A stretch of 64,000 bases of DNA from Aquanectria penicillioides (GCA_003415625.1 PYIU01000006.1:3534001-3598000); one strand, 5' to 3'. Shown: positions 32,224 through 43,846, numbered from the stretch's first letter. The notes: generated from the letters alone by a model not told the origin. Program-made: numbers and translations.

Positions 32224-32946
32224 TTAAGGCGAGATCTCAACCCAGCTGACAGACTCGGTAAAGCCCTGGCTCAGAGTACCACCACCAGAAACAAGACGAG
32301 GTCCAAGAATGAAGTCCATTGCGTCAGTAGGAATGTAGGTCTTGTCGGTGATCTCCTTCAGTTTCTGCCCATCGAGGTAGAAGGCGACGTGGTCGGCATC
32401 GTACTCGAGTGTCGCGGTGTGGTACTGCTGATCGTACAAATCGACGCCGGTGTCCACCTTGAGACTAGTTGCAACACCACGCTTGGCGCTCTCAAAGCGC
32501 AGCTGGGTGTTGGTGTAACTCTGGCTTGTCGTGTAGCCAAAGTTGATCTCGTTGAACTGCTCCATATCCTCGGTAGGACCGTCATCCCACAGAGCAACAC
32601 CCCACCAGACGGGCTGGGTCGGGCGTTCCGTGAGCGAGAAGGAAACAGTGAAGTTGCCACTGGTGAAGCGCTGGGGCTTATATCGGGCCTTTGACCAGGA
32701 GCCGTAGTTGTTGGCGGCAATCGCGGACTTGAGCTTGAAGCGAGCCTTCTCGCCCTCGATGACGGGGCAGGTGTATTCACAGCTCCAAGTGGTCTTGTCA
32801 AAAGCAGTGAAGTCTTCCCGGAACGTCGCACGGGCTACTTGAGTGTGGGCGTTCTCGGGTTGCGAAGTTGGGAGAGCGTGGACACTGGCGCCGGCGCCGA
32901 GGGCTGCGACCAGGCAGCGGAGGATGCTGAATTCTTTGGCAAACAT
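32224..32946 (-). CDS. Secreted ConA-like / GH16-type beta-sandwich protein (240 aa)
   Basis: Small secreted protein with a concanavalin A-like lectin/glucanase fold. The signal peptide is MFAKEFSILRCLVAALGAGASVHA; the ATG at 32946 is the first in frame. The mature part has the jelly-roll pattern of GH16-type proteins: FREDFTAFDKTTW at the first strand, FTSGNFTVSFSL, VWWGVALWDDG, NEINFGY, YHTATLEYDADHVAFYLDG and the last strand VSWVEIS. In catalytic GH16 enzymes the central motif is E-[IL]-D-x-x-E. Here the corresponding NEINFGY keeps the first Glu but has Asn and Tyr in place of the other acids. A binding or non-canonical role is therefore more likely than glucanase activity. It is a single exon, with two cysteines near the N terminus (SCEYTC). 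The assignment is to a fold, not a substrate. Confidence 0.7.
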   Translation of the reverse strand: MFAKEFSILRCLVAALGAGASVHALPTSQPENAHTQVARATFREDFTAFDKTTWSCEYTCPVIEGEKARFKLKSAIAANNYGSWSKARYKPQRFTSGNFTVSFSLTERPTQPVWWGVALWDDGPTEDMEQFNEINFGYTTSQSYTNTQLRFESAKRGVATSLKVDTGVDLYDQQYHTATLEYDADHVAFYLDGQKLKEITDKTYIPTDAMDFILGPRLVSGGGTLSQGFTESVSWVEISP

Positions 32947-35900
32947 GGTTGTATACAAGAAGAGAATGTAGGCAGTTTATCTAATGAATGTGTTTAGTGA
33001 GTGTGGATTGCCCTGGAGATCGACATTGGAGAATCTGGGGAATCGTTTACTTCTTATATCTTGATCCGTCCTTTACCAAAATGCCCGTTGAGCATGCGTA
33101 TGCTCCTACGACAGATCAAATGAGAGGGGTTCCGAGTGACCCTTTCAGGATCTACCAAGACCTGGGAGAATTCATCCTTGTCTTTTGCCTCGTCCCTGTT
33201 GAAAACGCACGGTAGTGTCAAAATCCCTGTATGCAAATCCTTCTCTACCTATTAGCTTGGCCCACAAGCTTGATGGTCAGCATCTAGAACCCAACGCGTT
33301 TCAACACTGCTTAAATATCTGTTGATTTATTTCACATGGGGAATATGCACTGCGTTTTCTTCAATTCAGCAGCTTCTCGGAAATCGACGAGGCCCTGCAT
33401 ACGAAACATGAGACGAAAGCTTTGACCCAAGTTGGTGCTGAGAACGCGTCAAGCGTGGAAATTACCATGGAATTAGTTCACCAACCAACAGCCAACATGG
33501 CTGAGCATCAAATAGTATGATCACTCGTTAGCCAAAAAAACGGGGTGCAGGATTTCCAGTTGCTCGGTTTCGTCCGGAATCCCAGAAGTGTTCTCCCCCG
33601 CCAAGGAGCTAAGCGTACTAACCGAACATGTCACTTCCCCTGATCACGCGAAGGATTGGCCTCCCTATGTTTCAAACAGAGTCCCGAAACAGGTCTCATT
33701 CTGTGGCCCCTGAGTCGCTGGTGTACGATGCTCGCCATCCACAACGTAAATATCATCGCCAAGGTGGGGTTTTGCAAACAAGAAGCTCCTGACGCAACAA
33801 CTGTTGTTTGGAATTGGGAGATTCTCTTGAATCGACTCTGTTTGATTGGATGGAATATTCCAATTAACTAACCCGTATTTTCACCTCTCATCCCATCATT
33901 GGAGTTGAGGTTACCGATTCTATGGGTATCAGCCGATTTCTAAGGTCTTGATCCCCTAGCATCAGTGTGGCTGTGCCAACAAGCATTTTCCTTGAAATGC
34001 ACAGAGAGGGAGTTAGTAGTCTATGTTGTGTACGACAGCCAAGATGTCTCATTTAGCGAAAGGCTGCGGGTTGAGAGATGCAAAGGGGATGAACAGGATG
34101 AAAACGGGGTTGATGTCGCCACAATACACGTATGCGCTCATTCTACAAAGGTACCTTCTTTGGCATGCTGGGAAGTTGACATGGGAGGAATCGGTGGATG
34201 AAATTGGGCTTCTCCAGGTCTAGATACGATCCTTCTGTGGAACCTGGCTTTCCAACTAGCCAGCCTAGATAATGAAATTCGTGCTAATGCCTGTGGAATT
34301 CAGATCACTGAACGAGAGATGTCCGAAACTAATTTCCGAAGAAAATTCATCATAACAGCACAACAGATCACTGAAGTCTCTTCATCTTCACTCTTTGGGT
34401 TAAAGTGTCGAAAAAAGTCGATTTGCCGACACTGCAAGTTCCAGAGTTGAATTTCCGCAGAAACCGAATGGTTCACCCTCCATCTCGTTCATTTCCGCCC
34501 CGGCCGGTATCGAAGTTATGGTAAAGCAAGCTATCTACGAAATTTCATCCAACAACAAAGACAAGAAGAATGGATACTTTAGCTCTGAGCTTCAAGTATT
34601 TTTGTTGCGGCTTACATCCATTGTCCGGGTTTCCTCATATGGTGCCGGAATGGTGGGAATTGTCGAGAGTGTTTCTCGTCATAGAACCTCTCCAGCATGT
34701 TATTTCTACCACATTCTAGTTTCGTCCCACATTTAGGGCCAAATGAGATTGATTTCGGCACGGACAAGAATTCCAGTTTTCACAATGAATTACTTTTTGG
34801 CTTGCCAGGAATATTGAAGAGTGTGGTGTGATGGGCGTTGCCCGGACTGTGGCCGGTGAACGTGTCACTACTCATATAATGACTCCTCCTAACAACAGCC
34901 AAAAATGAACCAAGTAAAAGCTTACAAAAGTTAAAATGATAGTGAAATTATCAATGATCCTTTTGGCCACTCATCACGAAGAATGTTACGAGATTGATGG
35001 GAGCCAAACCTCAGAAGAATACGGATACTGCATGTGATTTTAGTGAAGCGAGGTGGTCAAAGCGTGATGTCCTGCTTTCGGCAAATCCGTGGGTGGTCCA
35101 GCGGTCCGTGCACAACTTGAGATTGTCGTGTGCCAAAGATGTATGTTCTCATGTAGAAGAAAGTTAGGATCATCTAAACGTGTAATGCTATGTCTTAAGC
35201 TCTGTAAATTATCTGCCCTCTCGAGACTGGTGGTAATTGAATCATTAGAACAACATAAATGACCATTGTATGACGGGGAGTGAAGTGAGTGTGCAAGTAT
35301 AGGGTAATTGGAGTTCGGGATGCTAAATCAATGTGCAGCAGCCTCAATGAAAAAGGGAAACCAGCTCGGGCAAGGCGAGTAACGGTATCATAGAATCATT
35401 ATGATAATGGAATCTTAAGCATTGACTAATGCATCATGTATGATAGCTTCAGGAAATCTGGAGGACAACTAGGTAACAATACAATTACATTCATCATGAT
35501 GGTTACCGAACTTCACCTCACCATTGAGAAAAAAAAAACAAAAGGTTGAATTACGTCCGACATTGTCAATGAAATTAGTAAAAGTAGCTTCCCATTATCA
35601 TCAACAAACACGAGAATACTACCATCGCGCTCGAGCGTATCAACTAGGAAGGTAAGTAAATACACACACACTGCTCAGCCCCCATTCATGCCAAGCAAAC
35701 AGTAACTCTTACCTTATAGACCCAAGGCACAGACCACGCAGCAAGTGAGGCGACGGCTGGTGACGGGCAACGAGACTGACGTGGTTACCAAGTCAAAACA
35801 TGGCACGAGCGTGACTTTAATAAGGCCGAGGCGCCATTGGAAACGGCCATCATACTGAGTGTCGTCTGGAATCAGGGGTAGATTTGCCGTAGCAAAGCGG

Positions 35901-36652
35901 CCCGGAGCTCCCGTAGCTGCGTGGATCCGCCGCCGGCGAGAGCTCAGGGCCGCCGGGGACGCGCCGATCCACATCTCCACCTCTGCCGCGCTGCAGCTCG
36001 TCTTGTCGGCTGGAGAAGGCTTAGTCACAGCGTTCTAGAAGGTAATGCTTAGCAAACTCATTTAGCTATATCCAACAATTATAAACGTAATATTCACCCC
36101 ATCTGGCCGCGCTCCACCCATTTGCTTGTTTCAACTCAGCCATGAGGCTTCTTTTGCGCAATGCGAGTTGAGCATCGGGCCTGGTGGATAGGAAATGTAG
36201 TCTTTCGTTGAGGCTATGGAGAGGCGCTGCTCGTTGACTTGGTTCATGATATCGGGGGCAGAATGGCTCATTCCCTATTAGAACGGAAGTCGAAGACGCA
36301 ATCAACTTCCCGGACATTAATACCGCAAGCCATCGTGCCAACGACCGCTTCGGACACCGTCGCCACACTCAACTGGCGCTTTATCTTTTGGCTCCCCGCA
36401 AAATCGGCCGCCGGGGAGGTTGGCCTCACATCGTCGGGCCTTTACGTACAATATCATGGGTTCTCCACCAAAGGCGCGGGGGATCCTCAATGCTACGAGC
36501 TTGGGCCAGACTAAGAGTGGTATTAAAAGCGTTGCCAAGTAAGAAGAATGGGTTCTTGTTTTCTTTCCTTTTTCCGATTCATCGGGAGTTGCACATCCCT
36601 CCGTCCTCCTCGTTCTTTAAACCCACCCGCCGAGATAACATAGACCAACATC
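32947..36652. other. Long intergenic region with a GC-rich island at about 35870-36010
   Basis: The largest gene-poor stretch of the window (3.7 kb). Most is AT-rich with short frames. A sharply GC-rich island around 35870-36010 carries overlapping open frames on both strands (for example 35714-36028, minus), but neither translation shows a domain I recognise. The last 120 bp are the pyrimidine-rich leader of the amino-acid permease gene. No tRNA or repeat family identified. Confidence 0.5.
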
Positions 36653-38132
36653 ATGACCGACAAGATCGAGAAGAGTAGTTCTGAGGCGTCGCCGCCCTCA
36701 ACTCTAGCGAATGGCCTCAAGCTTGACCCCGACCAAATAGGAACAATCAACGCAACTTATGATCAAGCGGTTGGCACTGTAACCGACTTCGAGAAACAAA
36801 AAATCGCCGAAGGAGAAGCACACTTCCGCCGACTAGGATGGAAGCGGTTGACTGTTATCCTTGTTGTCGAAGCCATTGGCCTCGGTACCTTCAGTCTCCC
36901 TTCCGCCTTCGCCACCCTCGGCGTCGTTGCTGGTACCTTTTGCTGTGTTGCACTGGGACTGATGGCCATCTACACCGGCTATATAGTTGGCCAAGTCACA
37001 GTGATTTATCCTTCTGTTAATCACTACGGCGACATTGGTGGACTCATGATGGGCCGCTTTGGAGAGGAGCTCTTCGGTGGGCTTTATGTGCTGGAGCTCA
37101 TCCTGATGACAGCTTCTTTCATGCTCACCGGAACAATTGCCTTCAATGTGTTGAGTGACTATGGGGCCTGTGGTCTAGTATTCAGTGTTGTTTCTGGTAT
37201 TCTTCTGTTTGTCCTAGCCATCATGCCATCATTTACCGAGGCTGCCATCTTGGGATACATCGACCTTGCATCGGTTGTGTCCGCCATTGGTATTACCATC
37301 ATTGCTAGCGGGACATCAGCAGCACAATCCGAAGGCGGTCTGGCCGCTGTTGACTGGTCAGCCTGGCCAGACCCAGACGCTACTTTCAAGGACGGCATGG
37401 TGGCAATCTGCAACTTGTTGTTCGCCTATTGCTTTTCCATGTTTTTGTCCCCATTCATGGCCGAGATGCACACCCCAAAGGACTATATGAAGTCAGTCTG
37501 GACTTTGGGAATTATCGAGATTGTGGTGTACACCGTCACAGGAGTACTCATTTACGTCTTTGTTGGTAAGGATGTGCAGAGCCCCTCCCTGCTGTCCCTT
37601 AGTAGCCTTCTTTCCAAGATCGCTTTTGGCGTTGCGCTTCCAATCATTTTCATCTCAGGCGCCATCGGAAATACTGTCACCGCTAGGTATGTTCACCTTC
37701 GGCTCTACAAGGATTCAATCACTCGCTTCATCAACACCCCCAAAGGCTGGATTACATGGCTTGCCGTTCTGGGCGCCATTACAGTTGTTGCTTGGATCAT
37801 TGGCGAAGGTATTCCAATCTTCAACGATCTCCTTGCCCTCAGCTCGGCTCTGTTCATCTCTGGCTTTGTCTTGTACTTTCCCGCAATGATCTGGTTCAGG
37901 CTGCTCTGCAAGGGCAGCTGGTATGCCAAAGAGAATATTCTACATGCCATTGCTTGCATATTCTTGTTTGTTTTCGGATTGCTGGTTTTCGTTGCGGGAA
38001 CTTGGGCTAGTGCGAAAGATATTGTAAGTATTCACTCAATTCGTCCACAGCATCACGACCTGAGACTAATTCCTTCAGCAACACCACTTTGCAATTGGGT
38101 CTGTTCGTACACCTTTCTCTTGCTCAGACTAA
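36653..38132 (+). CDS. AAAP-family amino acid permease (474 aa, two exons)
   Basis: Predicted plasma-membrane or vacuolar amino acid transporter of the AAAP/Aa_trans family. Exon 36653-38023 ends at KDI; a 55-nt intron (38024-38078, donor GTAAGT, acceptor TTCAG) leads to a short exon 38079-38132. It encodes QHHFAIGSVRTPFSCSD, which matches the family's usual end. Without splicing the frame runs on through unrelated sequence. Sequence features are a cytosolic N terminus, then RRLGWKRLTVILVVEAIGLG (helix 1 with the IGLG bend), SLPSAFATLGVVAG and NVLSDYGACGLVFSV. Eleven hydrophobic segments in all can be counted. The frame is intact. It faces away from the long gene-poor region and converges on a frameshifted Zn2Cys6 regulator. 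The substrate is unknown. Confidence 0.88.
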
Positions 38133-38722
38133 AGTTTCTTTGTATACTGCATTCTTCAAATAAGAGGCAGCCCCTGGTGGGCTCCCGGCCTCGAATTGCC
38201 CGACGAGCGGCTCCACTTTCTTTGCACACCTGGAATTTCTCTCCGCAGCCTGATAGCGTTTTCATTGCCTGGTCTATTCACATTTCCCTAGCTTGTAATT
38301 AAACTTTTTGCAGAGTATGTATGTATTATTTATTGAGCGTTAAGACAAAATGTTATCGTATTATTACTATCGCTTGCTTTGGAGTATCCCATGGACGTGA
38401 TTGCTATGACGCCGTTCAATGAGTGGTCGAGGGGCCCTTGGTCCAACGGCAAGAAGTCTCCAGATTCCAAACAAATACTACAATGATGGTTATCGATGTT
38501 GAGAAGAACCTTCGAACACAATTGACAAGGTTGACTGTACAAGTTTGTCTTGAAGTGGAGGTGAATAACAGCCACTGCCGGGAAGACTAAATGACTTGAT
38601 CTTTGGCTACAATTGTGAAATGGAATTTGAAGCGAGCGAAGGACAATTCGGTAGGAAAAATTCGGACTCTAGTAATATGATGGATCCATGATAAGGTAGA
38701 CTAACTCGTGATAGCAAAAAGA
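38133..38722. other. Convergent intergenic region, nothing recognised
   Basis: 3' flanks of the permease and the Zn2Cys6 regulator. No supported feature. Confidence 0.6.
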
Positions 38723-40395
38723 TTATCTCTCATCACTTTGTTGAGCCATGCGGGCTTCAAGCTCGTCTTGTAATTGAAGCACCCGACCCGTGGTGTAAAA
38801 GCCAATCGAGCTCTCGATATTGCCCAAAAGGCCCAGATTTTCCCTTTGAGTGGCAAGGACGAAACATGTCTCGCGGCTGTGGTTCCAAGTCAGTAAAAAT
38901 GATGATGCCGCATTTCAAAAATTGGACTCGCCATAGAAGAGTGGATTCACAGCAACCGGCATCACGCTTTCTGCCAAGCCTGGAGAGAAACATATGGATA
39001 CGATTGACACTGCATGATTCTCAAGCTCGCCTTGGAGTGCATTCTCATCGGGGCTGTGACGAGAATTTCCTTTCAGTGCTCGTTCTATATCTTTGGGTGC
39101 GTTGATCCGATTCTCTAGTACGATTATTTTCGCCATGTGATAGTAAAGGAGCCCAGCGGCTATGACGATGTGTTTAGTACTCACTCATCTGCATGAATGA
39201 ATCTTTTTGCTCACATGCTGAAGGAACACAAAACAATGTGTGACTAAATTCATCTTCCAATGTTCCAAAAACAGATATGCCACGAGCTGTTGACGGAAGA
39301 TTGTCATACCATTCATCAATCTCGATCGAGACGGCCTGCAGACGGTGATGTCGTGTGCTTGTTTGCGGGTGATTCTCAGGTAGAAATCTGAGCTCAACTA
39401 CACGGGCAAGGAGCCATAACATAGTATTGCCCAAGTCATCTTCTTCCATCGAGGATTTCGGCAAAACCTCTTGCCACTCGTGGGCAGAATGAGCGTTGGG
39501 CACTCATTCATCAACGCCATTGCGACATCTTGCCGGGCAAAAACCCAGAAACTGGCCCGTTCGAGATCTGTCCATGCATTACCATTTCTTCGAGTCTGAA
39601 TAAGGGTGCGGGCTCCATCCAAGTGCCGTTTGTAGTCTGGCCCAGGGTGAGCTATTAGTTCGTAACTGCACAGCAGAATCGCTGCCGTCAGAATCACATC
39701 ATAGCTTGTTTCGGGCTGGTTGAGATCCTGGATGAGAAGTCTGAGACTCTCACTGTAGAAGCGAGTAGCAACGGATTCCCACTGCGATCGCTTGCCAGCT
39801 AGACTCATTTGCTTTGCCGACAGGGCACAAATTGAGTGCAGTAGCAGCTTGGAAGAGAACGCGCGTCGGACCACTTCCCGCTGGAAGCTCAATGAGTGAT
39901 CGAGCACGTCCATCCAACAACCAATACCGCTTTGATAGTCCCTTAGAAGCTCTGCACATTGCTCATCGATGGTAAGTTTTTGTGAAACCTTTGGTGGCGC
40001 AGTGTTGTGCGAACGAGGAGGGGGCACAGGCTTAGCCATCCGCAACACGTCGTACGTTGACTGAGGTTGACCTTCTGTCGCGATCGATGATACGCTTGGC
40101 TTTGCAGTCTCAGCTGGGCTGGGGCGTGTCGGTTTTGACCGTATCGATCGTCCATCCTGCACAATGAAATCCGTCTGGCTGCATGTGACCCCCCTACGCT
40201 CACAATGGCTGCAGGTAGGCTTCTTTTCATCGCATTTGATTCGGCGGCTGCGACAATTCACGCTGGATCATACACTTAGTACACTCTCGCCACTGAAGAA
40301 ATGAGTTCATACCAGCCTAAAAATTAGCTTCATGATGTGAAGTGCAATGATTTGACGTTACCTGTTCTGCGACGTCTTGCAGCTATTGTTGACAT
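38723..40395 (-). pseudogene. Zn2Cys6 transcription factor with a 4-nt microexon and one frameshift
   Basis: Exon 1 (40362-40395) encodes MSTIAARRRRT plus one base. A four-base exon GCTG (40313-40316) follows, then exon 3 starts at 40262. Only this joining gives TGCVNCRSRRIKCDE, the canonical first half of the zinc cluster, continued by KKPTCSHCERRGVTC. Introns are 45 and 50 nt with normal GT-AG ends. The regulatory region contains LLLHSICALSAKQMS and GPDYKRHLDGARTLI. A single missing base near 39480-39490 separates MNECPTLILP from EWQEVLPKSSMEEDDLGNTM. Two 3' introns (39160-39214 and 38877-38927, the latter with donor GTCCAA) lead to NLGLLGNIESSIGFYTTGRV and the stop at 38723. The spliced length is one base short of a multiple of three. 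It is either a recent pseudogene or a one-base assembly error. Confidence 0.75.
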
Positions 40396-40855
40396 TCCTC
40401 AGTTTGAGCTTGACAAGGAAGCCTGAATACGTGCGTTTGTCCTTGAGGGTATTGAAAAAGACGAGATAATTTCCTAGACTCTCGCGACCACCTCTTCATG
40501 TACACGCCAACAGTCTATAGCCCACCGATTGGAATCCCTTGTCATAACATTATTAATGCCTAAAACTTCGCAAGGTGATGGTTATATGACAATTCCAGTC
40601 AGTTGAGGGGTAACGGATTTTGCTCCACTCCAGACCTCGCACGTGACCCTTGCTTACAATAGAACAAGCATAGAAGCTCGCCATAATTATTGAACGATAG
40701 CATGGGTTGATCTTAGTGAGTCAGTAAATGTGGGATGTGGCATGTGAAACCAAACACATTGCCAGAATAGGGATGCAGATCTCAGAAAACCGTAGATAGA
40801 CAACAGCCTCATTATTGTACTCGTCCCAGATGATATATCAATGGAGGTCGAGATT
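40396..40855. other. Intergenic, nothing recognised
   Basis: Promoter side of the Zn2Cys6 regulator and 3' flank of the 996-residue protein gene. No feature seen. Confidence 0.6.
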
Positions 40856-43846
40856 CTAGAAGATAAACGTAATGTCGCTCCCGAATTTAGGTAGAAGAAG
40901 CTGTTGGCAGCTCCAGCACACAGATTCTGGACAAATGATAATCGATCTTGACTTGTCCATGCCACGCCGCCCCAGAACAGTCGCTACCGCGAGTCTGGCT
41001 AGCCAATTCTGATTGCACATTGCAACAGATATGCCCTCGGGGCTGTCCAGAATTTGGTCCCAGGTTTCAAGTATCACAGCATCAATGCTTGAATCCTGTG
41101 TCTTGTCGTGCTTGCAAGATAAATTCGTCATTGGAAGTCGGAGGCGGCATCGCCTTAGTGCATCAAGCACATCAACATCTGCGACCCATTTACCAGCCTC
41201 GCGAACTGAGATCACGGCTTCCACCATTTTGACCCCTGCGTCTCGATACCCCACCGCTTGGATGTCGACAAGCGGTGCATACCAATCGGTGAATTTGAGG
41301 TGTAATGACGTTTTATCAAAATGGTCCACCCGCTCACCGGTGAAAGTCTTGTTAGCCATTCGCCAAGCTCCGGGATCAACCTTTCGAACCATTAACTTAT
41401 TAGGACAGGTAATAACAGATACACCTGGCAATCCTGTGCTCCCTAGAATTCTAGTAAAGCTATACTCGGGATGCTTAACCATTGGATCATCCAATAACTG
41501 GGACTTCATTAGTGTCGAGTACATCACGAACCTATCTACCGGTTCTGGACTCACCACTGTTAGCATATAAATAGAATCACCGGCACTTAAACCCATTATG
41601 TTGTGGTTTACTTTCATTAAATCCAAGATGTTGTAACCAGTCTCGAAGTACGCAATCAGGGAGAGAGCAGTTGTTCGATTGAGCTGGATCCACTTCTGCG
41701 TGTTGTAAAGATCCAGTCGCTGTCCCAATGATCCATTGATTATTGGGGGCGAGAATTCCTTGTCCAGAATAGCAGTTGAAATTGTTGCTCCCATGAAGGA
41801 AGAGGGCGAATAGATCTTAGATATTGCATGCAAGACCATAAACCACCGGGTGACTAAATATCGTTCGAGTGATATTTTCAACTTGATTGGGTTTATCAGT
41901 TCCGACTTTAAGGCCCAGAGTATGTCATCAAGCGATATCAGAGGTGTCCATTTTCCAATATGCAGATTCTGATTGTAAAATGATTCATCTGCAAAGAGAG
42001 AGACGCCGAGAGGGTTGCCGAAGATGAAACGGAATATTTTGCCACTACTTTTATGCAGGATTCTCTCACTCGATACATCATATTTCCACTCAGGGTCGGT
42101 ATTCATCAACATTACGTGATCATCCGTTTGGTGCCTTTTTTCTTTGATGTGGGCATCTGGCTTTTGTTGTATCCATCTTCGGTAAACACAGGTTCGCTTT
42201 TTTGGGTGTTCACCCGAGCGAGCTGGAGCGCTGGACGGGAACGTACTTGCAAACGCAGAGCCAGTCCAAGTGTCAAAGTACAGGATAATACTATTTGTGC
42301 TGTCGAGGCCTTGTTGCTGGGGCACTAGTCGACGAAGGACCTCGATTTCAGCATCGTGGTTTTTCAGGAGATCTCTGAAAACTTGAAAATGCCCTAGGTT
42401 CCAAAATGGCTTGTGGGCTTCAGCATCGCGACCAGGGAGAAAATCAGGACGGCGGCGGCCTAGCGATATTGCAAGGTTAGATTGCTTGCTATCAGTTAAG
42501 TAGTCCATTATAGGCTCAATGAGGACTTTCGGCCACGCGTCGATGCTATCATCGTGCTTGGTTATTGGTATGATATGGGCGATAGTCATGATGACTTTCA
42601 GAGCCACATCCGTTAGCTGATGGGGAATTGACCACCTCCTCAAAATGGCCCCCAAGAAGACAAGGACGAATTCTGACAAGGTCAGACGTGACCCATCTTG
42701 GACAATGCTACGCGTTGACTGCACGGCATCACCATAGTATTTATGATGGGCTAGAGACAGCGACCAATAAACGCCCCGGCCTTCCACTTGCCCGTCATCA
42801 GATATCCCTAATGAAAGAACTCCACCAGGTTTGACGAGGGGGTCCTCCATCGCGATTGTCTTGTTGCATGATTTGTCATTGAAAATCACCATGTCGGGAT
42901 AAATATGCCAAGAGGAAATTCCGAGAAGGACTTCTGTGGTCTTGACTGCATGCGGTGATCCAGAGACGAGGCCTTCCATGGCTTCAAGAGATGCCGTCCA
43001 GACTTGCATGACGTTTTCGTAGAGTGACGTATTTGGTTTGCTGAGGGATGAGCTGATGTTTTGGACAATCAAGAGAAATTGCTTGTATTGTTTTTGCCTC
43101 ACTAAATCCGCTGAATGAAGCCAGGCCCTGGTGCTGGCATCCCATTTAGCAAGTTGCTCTCTGGTAATCTCCTGCTGTAGGGCAGCACGAATAAGAGAGG
43201 CATGGACTGGTTCGCCTTTGTCATGCTTGGCTAGAAGTTCTTGTCGCCTCTCGTGGACAATTTCGACCCACATTGAAGTGGCTTCTGTATCTGTCCAAAC
43301 ACGGGCGAGCATGCATCCTAGTAAATGGACTGGTAAAGCCGCCCTCTTTGATGTTGCAGCAGCCCAGATCGATGTTCCTTCAAAGCCACCGTACTCGTCA
43401 TATACCCAGTTGCGGCTTTTGGTTGAAACATTTTCGGAGATCTCCAAGGAGATTTCGGATACCCTCGTCCCATAGCAGTCTATTAAATTTGGGGTTGGCG
43501 GGCAAGCTCCTTCAAAGAGTGCCCCTAGCCTCATGGCGGTGACATGAAGGGCCCCTGACTCCGCCTCGCGGACTCTGGAAGTTGACAGCGCATTCCCAAA
43601 AGGCTTGAATGTAGGTGGTGCCTCAAATTTGTAAAGTGCAAAATCGAAGTTGTTCTGGACCCCAGCGACAGTGAGCTCTGGGGCTGCAGTGGCCAAGGAT
43701 GTTTGGATCTTTCCAATAGGCAGATTTGACATGGCAAGCAAATCTCCTTGAAGACTAGTCGAATGATGAAGGTGTGAAGGTGAGGGGTTGCTACTTTCAA
43801 GGCTGGAGTATTCCTGGGTGACAAGCTTGGGACCAAAGATTCCCAT
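40856..43846 (-). CDS. Large protein of an unnamed fungal family (996 aa)
   Basis: Single intact exon of nearly 3 kb. The N-terminal third contains blocks I recognise as recurring in an uncharacterised family of filamentous ascomycetes: LYKFEAPPTFKPFGNALS, ITAxRLGALFE-type, the TSIWAAATSKRAALPVHLLGCMLARVWT segment and WVEIVHERRQELLAKH. The middle has a helical region with an RLTLSEFVLVFLGAILRRW segment. The C-terminal part has GRRRPDFLPGRD, GNPLGVSLFAD and paired cysteines (CPESVCWSC). No signal peptide, membrane helix, P-loop or known catalytic motif is evident, so a soluble intracellular protein is likely. I used the ATG at 43846; the ATG at 43732 (MSNLPIG) is an equally possible start, since the intervening residues are low in conservation features. 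I do not know its function. Confidence 0.72.
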   Translation of the reverse strand: MGIFGPKLVTQEYSSLESSNPSPSHLHHSTSLQGDLLAMSNLPIGKIQTSLATAAPELTVAGVQNNFDFALYKFEAPPTFKPFGNALSTSRVREAESGALHVTAMRLGALFEGACPPTPNLIDCYGTRVSEISLEISENVSTKSRNWVYDEYGGFEGTSIWAAATSKRAALPVHLLGCMLARVWTDTEATSMWVEIVHERRQELLAKHDKGEPVHASLIRAALQQEITREQLAKWDASTRAWLHSADLVRQKQYKQFLLIVQNISSSLSKPNTSLYENVMQVWTASLEAMEGLVSGSPHAVKTTEVLLGISSWHIYPDMVIFNDKSCNKTIAMEDPLVKPGGVLSLGISDDGQVEGRGVYWSLSLAHHKYYGDAVQSTRSIVQDGSRLTLSEFVLVFLGAILRRWSIPHQLTDVALKVIMTIAHIIPITKHDDSIDAWPKVLIEPIMDYLTDSKQSNLAISLGRRRPDFLPGRDAEAHKPFWNLGHFQVFRDLLKNHDAEIEVLRRLVPQQQGLDSTNSIILYFDTWTGSAFASTFPSSAPARSGEHPKKRTCVYRRWIQQKPDAHIKEKRHQTDDHVMLMNTDPEWKYDVSSERILHKSSGKIFRFIFGNPLGVSLFADESFYNQNLHIGKWTPLISLDDILWALKSELINPIKLKISLERYLVTRWFMVLHAISKIYSPSSFMGATISTAILDKEFSPPIINGSLGQRLDLYNTQKWIQLNRTTALSLIAYFETGYNILDLMKVNHNIMGLSAGDSIYMLTVVSPEPVDRFVMYSTLMKSQLLDDPMVKHPEYSFTRILGSTGLPGVSVITCPNKLMVRKVDPGAWRMANKTFTGERVDHFDKTSLHLKFTDWYAPLVDIQAVGYRDAGVKMVEAVISVREAGKWVADVDVLDALRRCRLRLPMTNLSCKHDKTQDSSIDAVILETWDQILDSPEGISVAMCNQNWLARLAVATVLGRRGMDKSRSIIICPESVCWSCQQLLLPKFGSDITFIF

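Noticed and set aside
35714..36028. 104-codon minus-strand frame in the GC-rich island
   Set aside because: GC-rich DNA opens frames on both strands, and the translation has no domain features.
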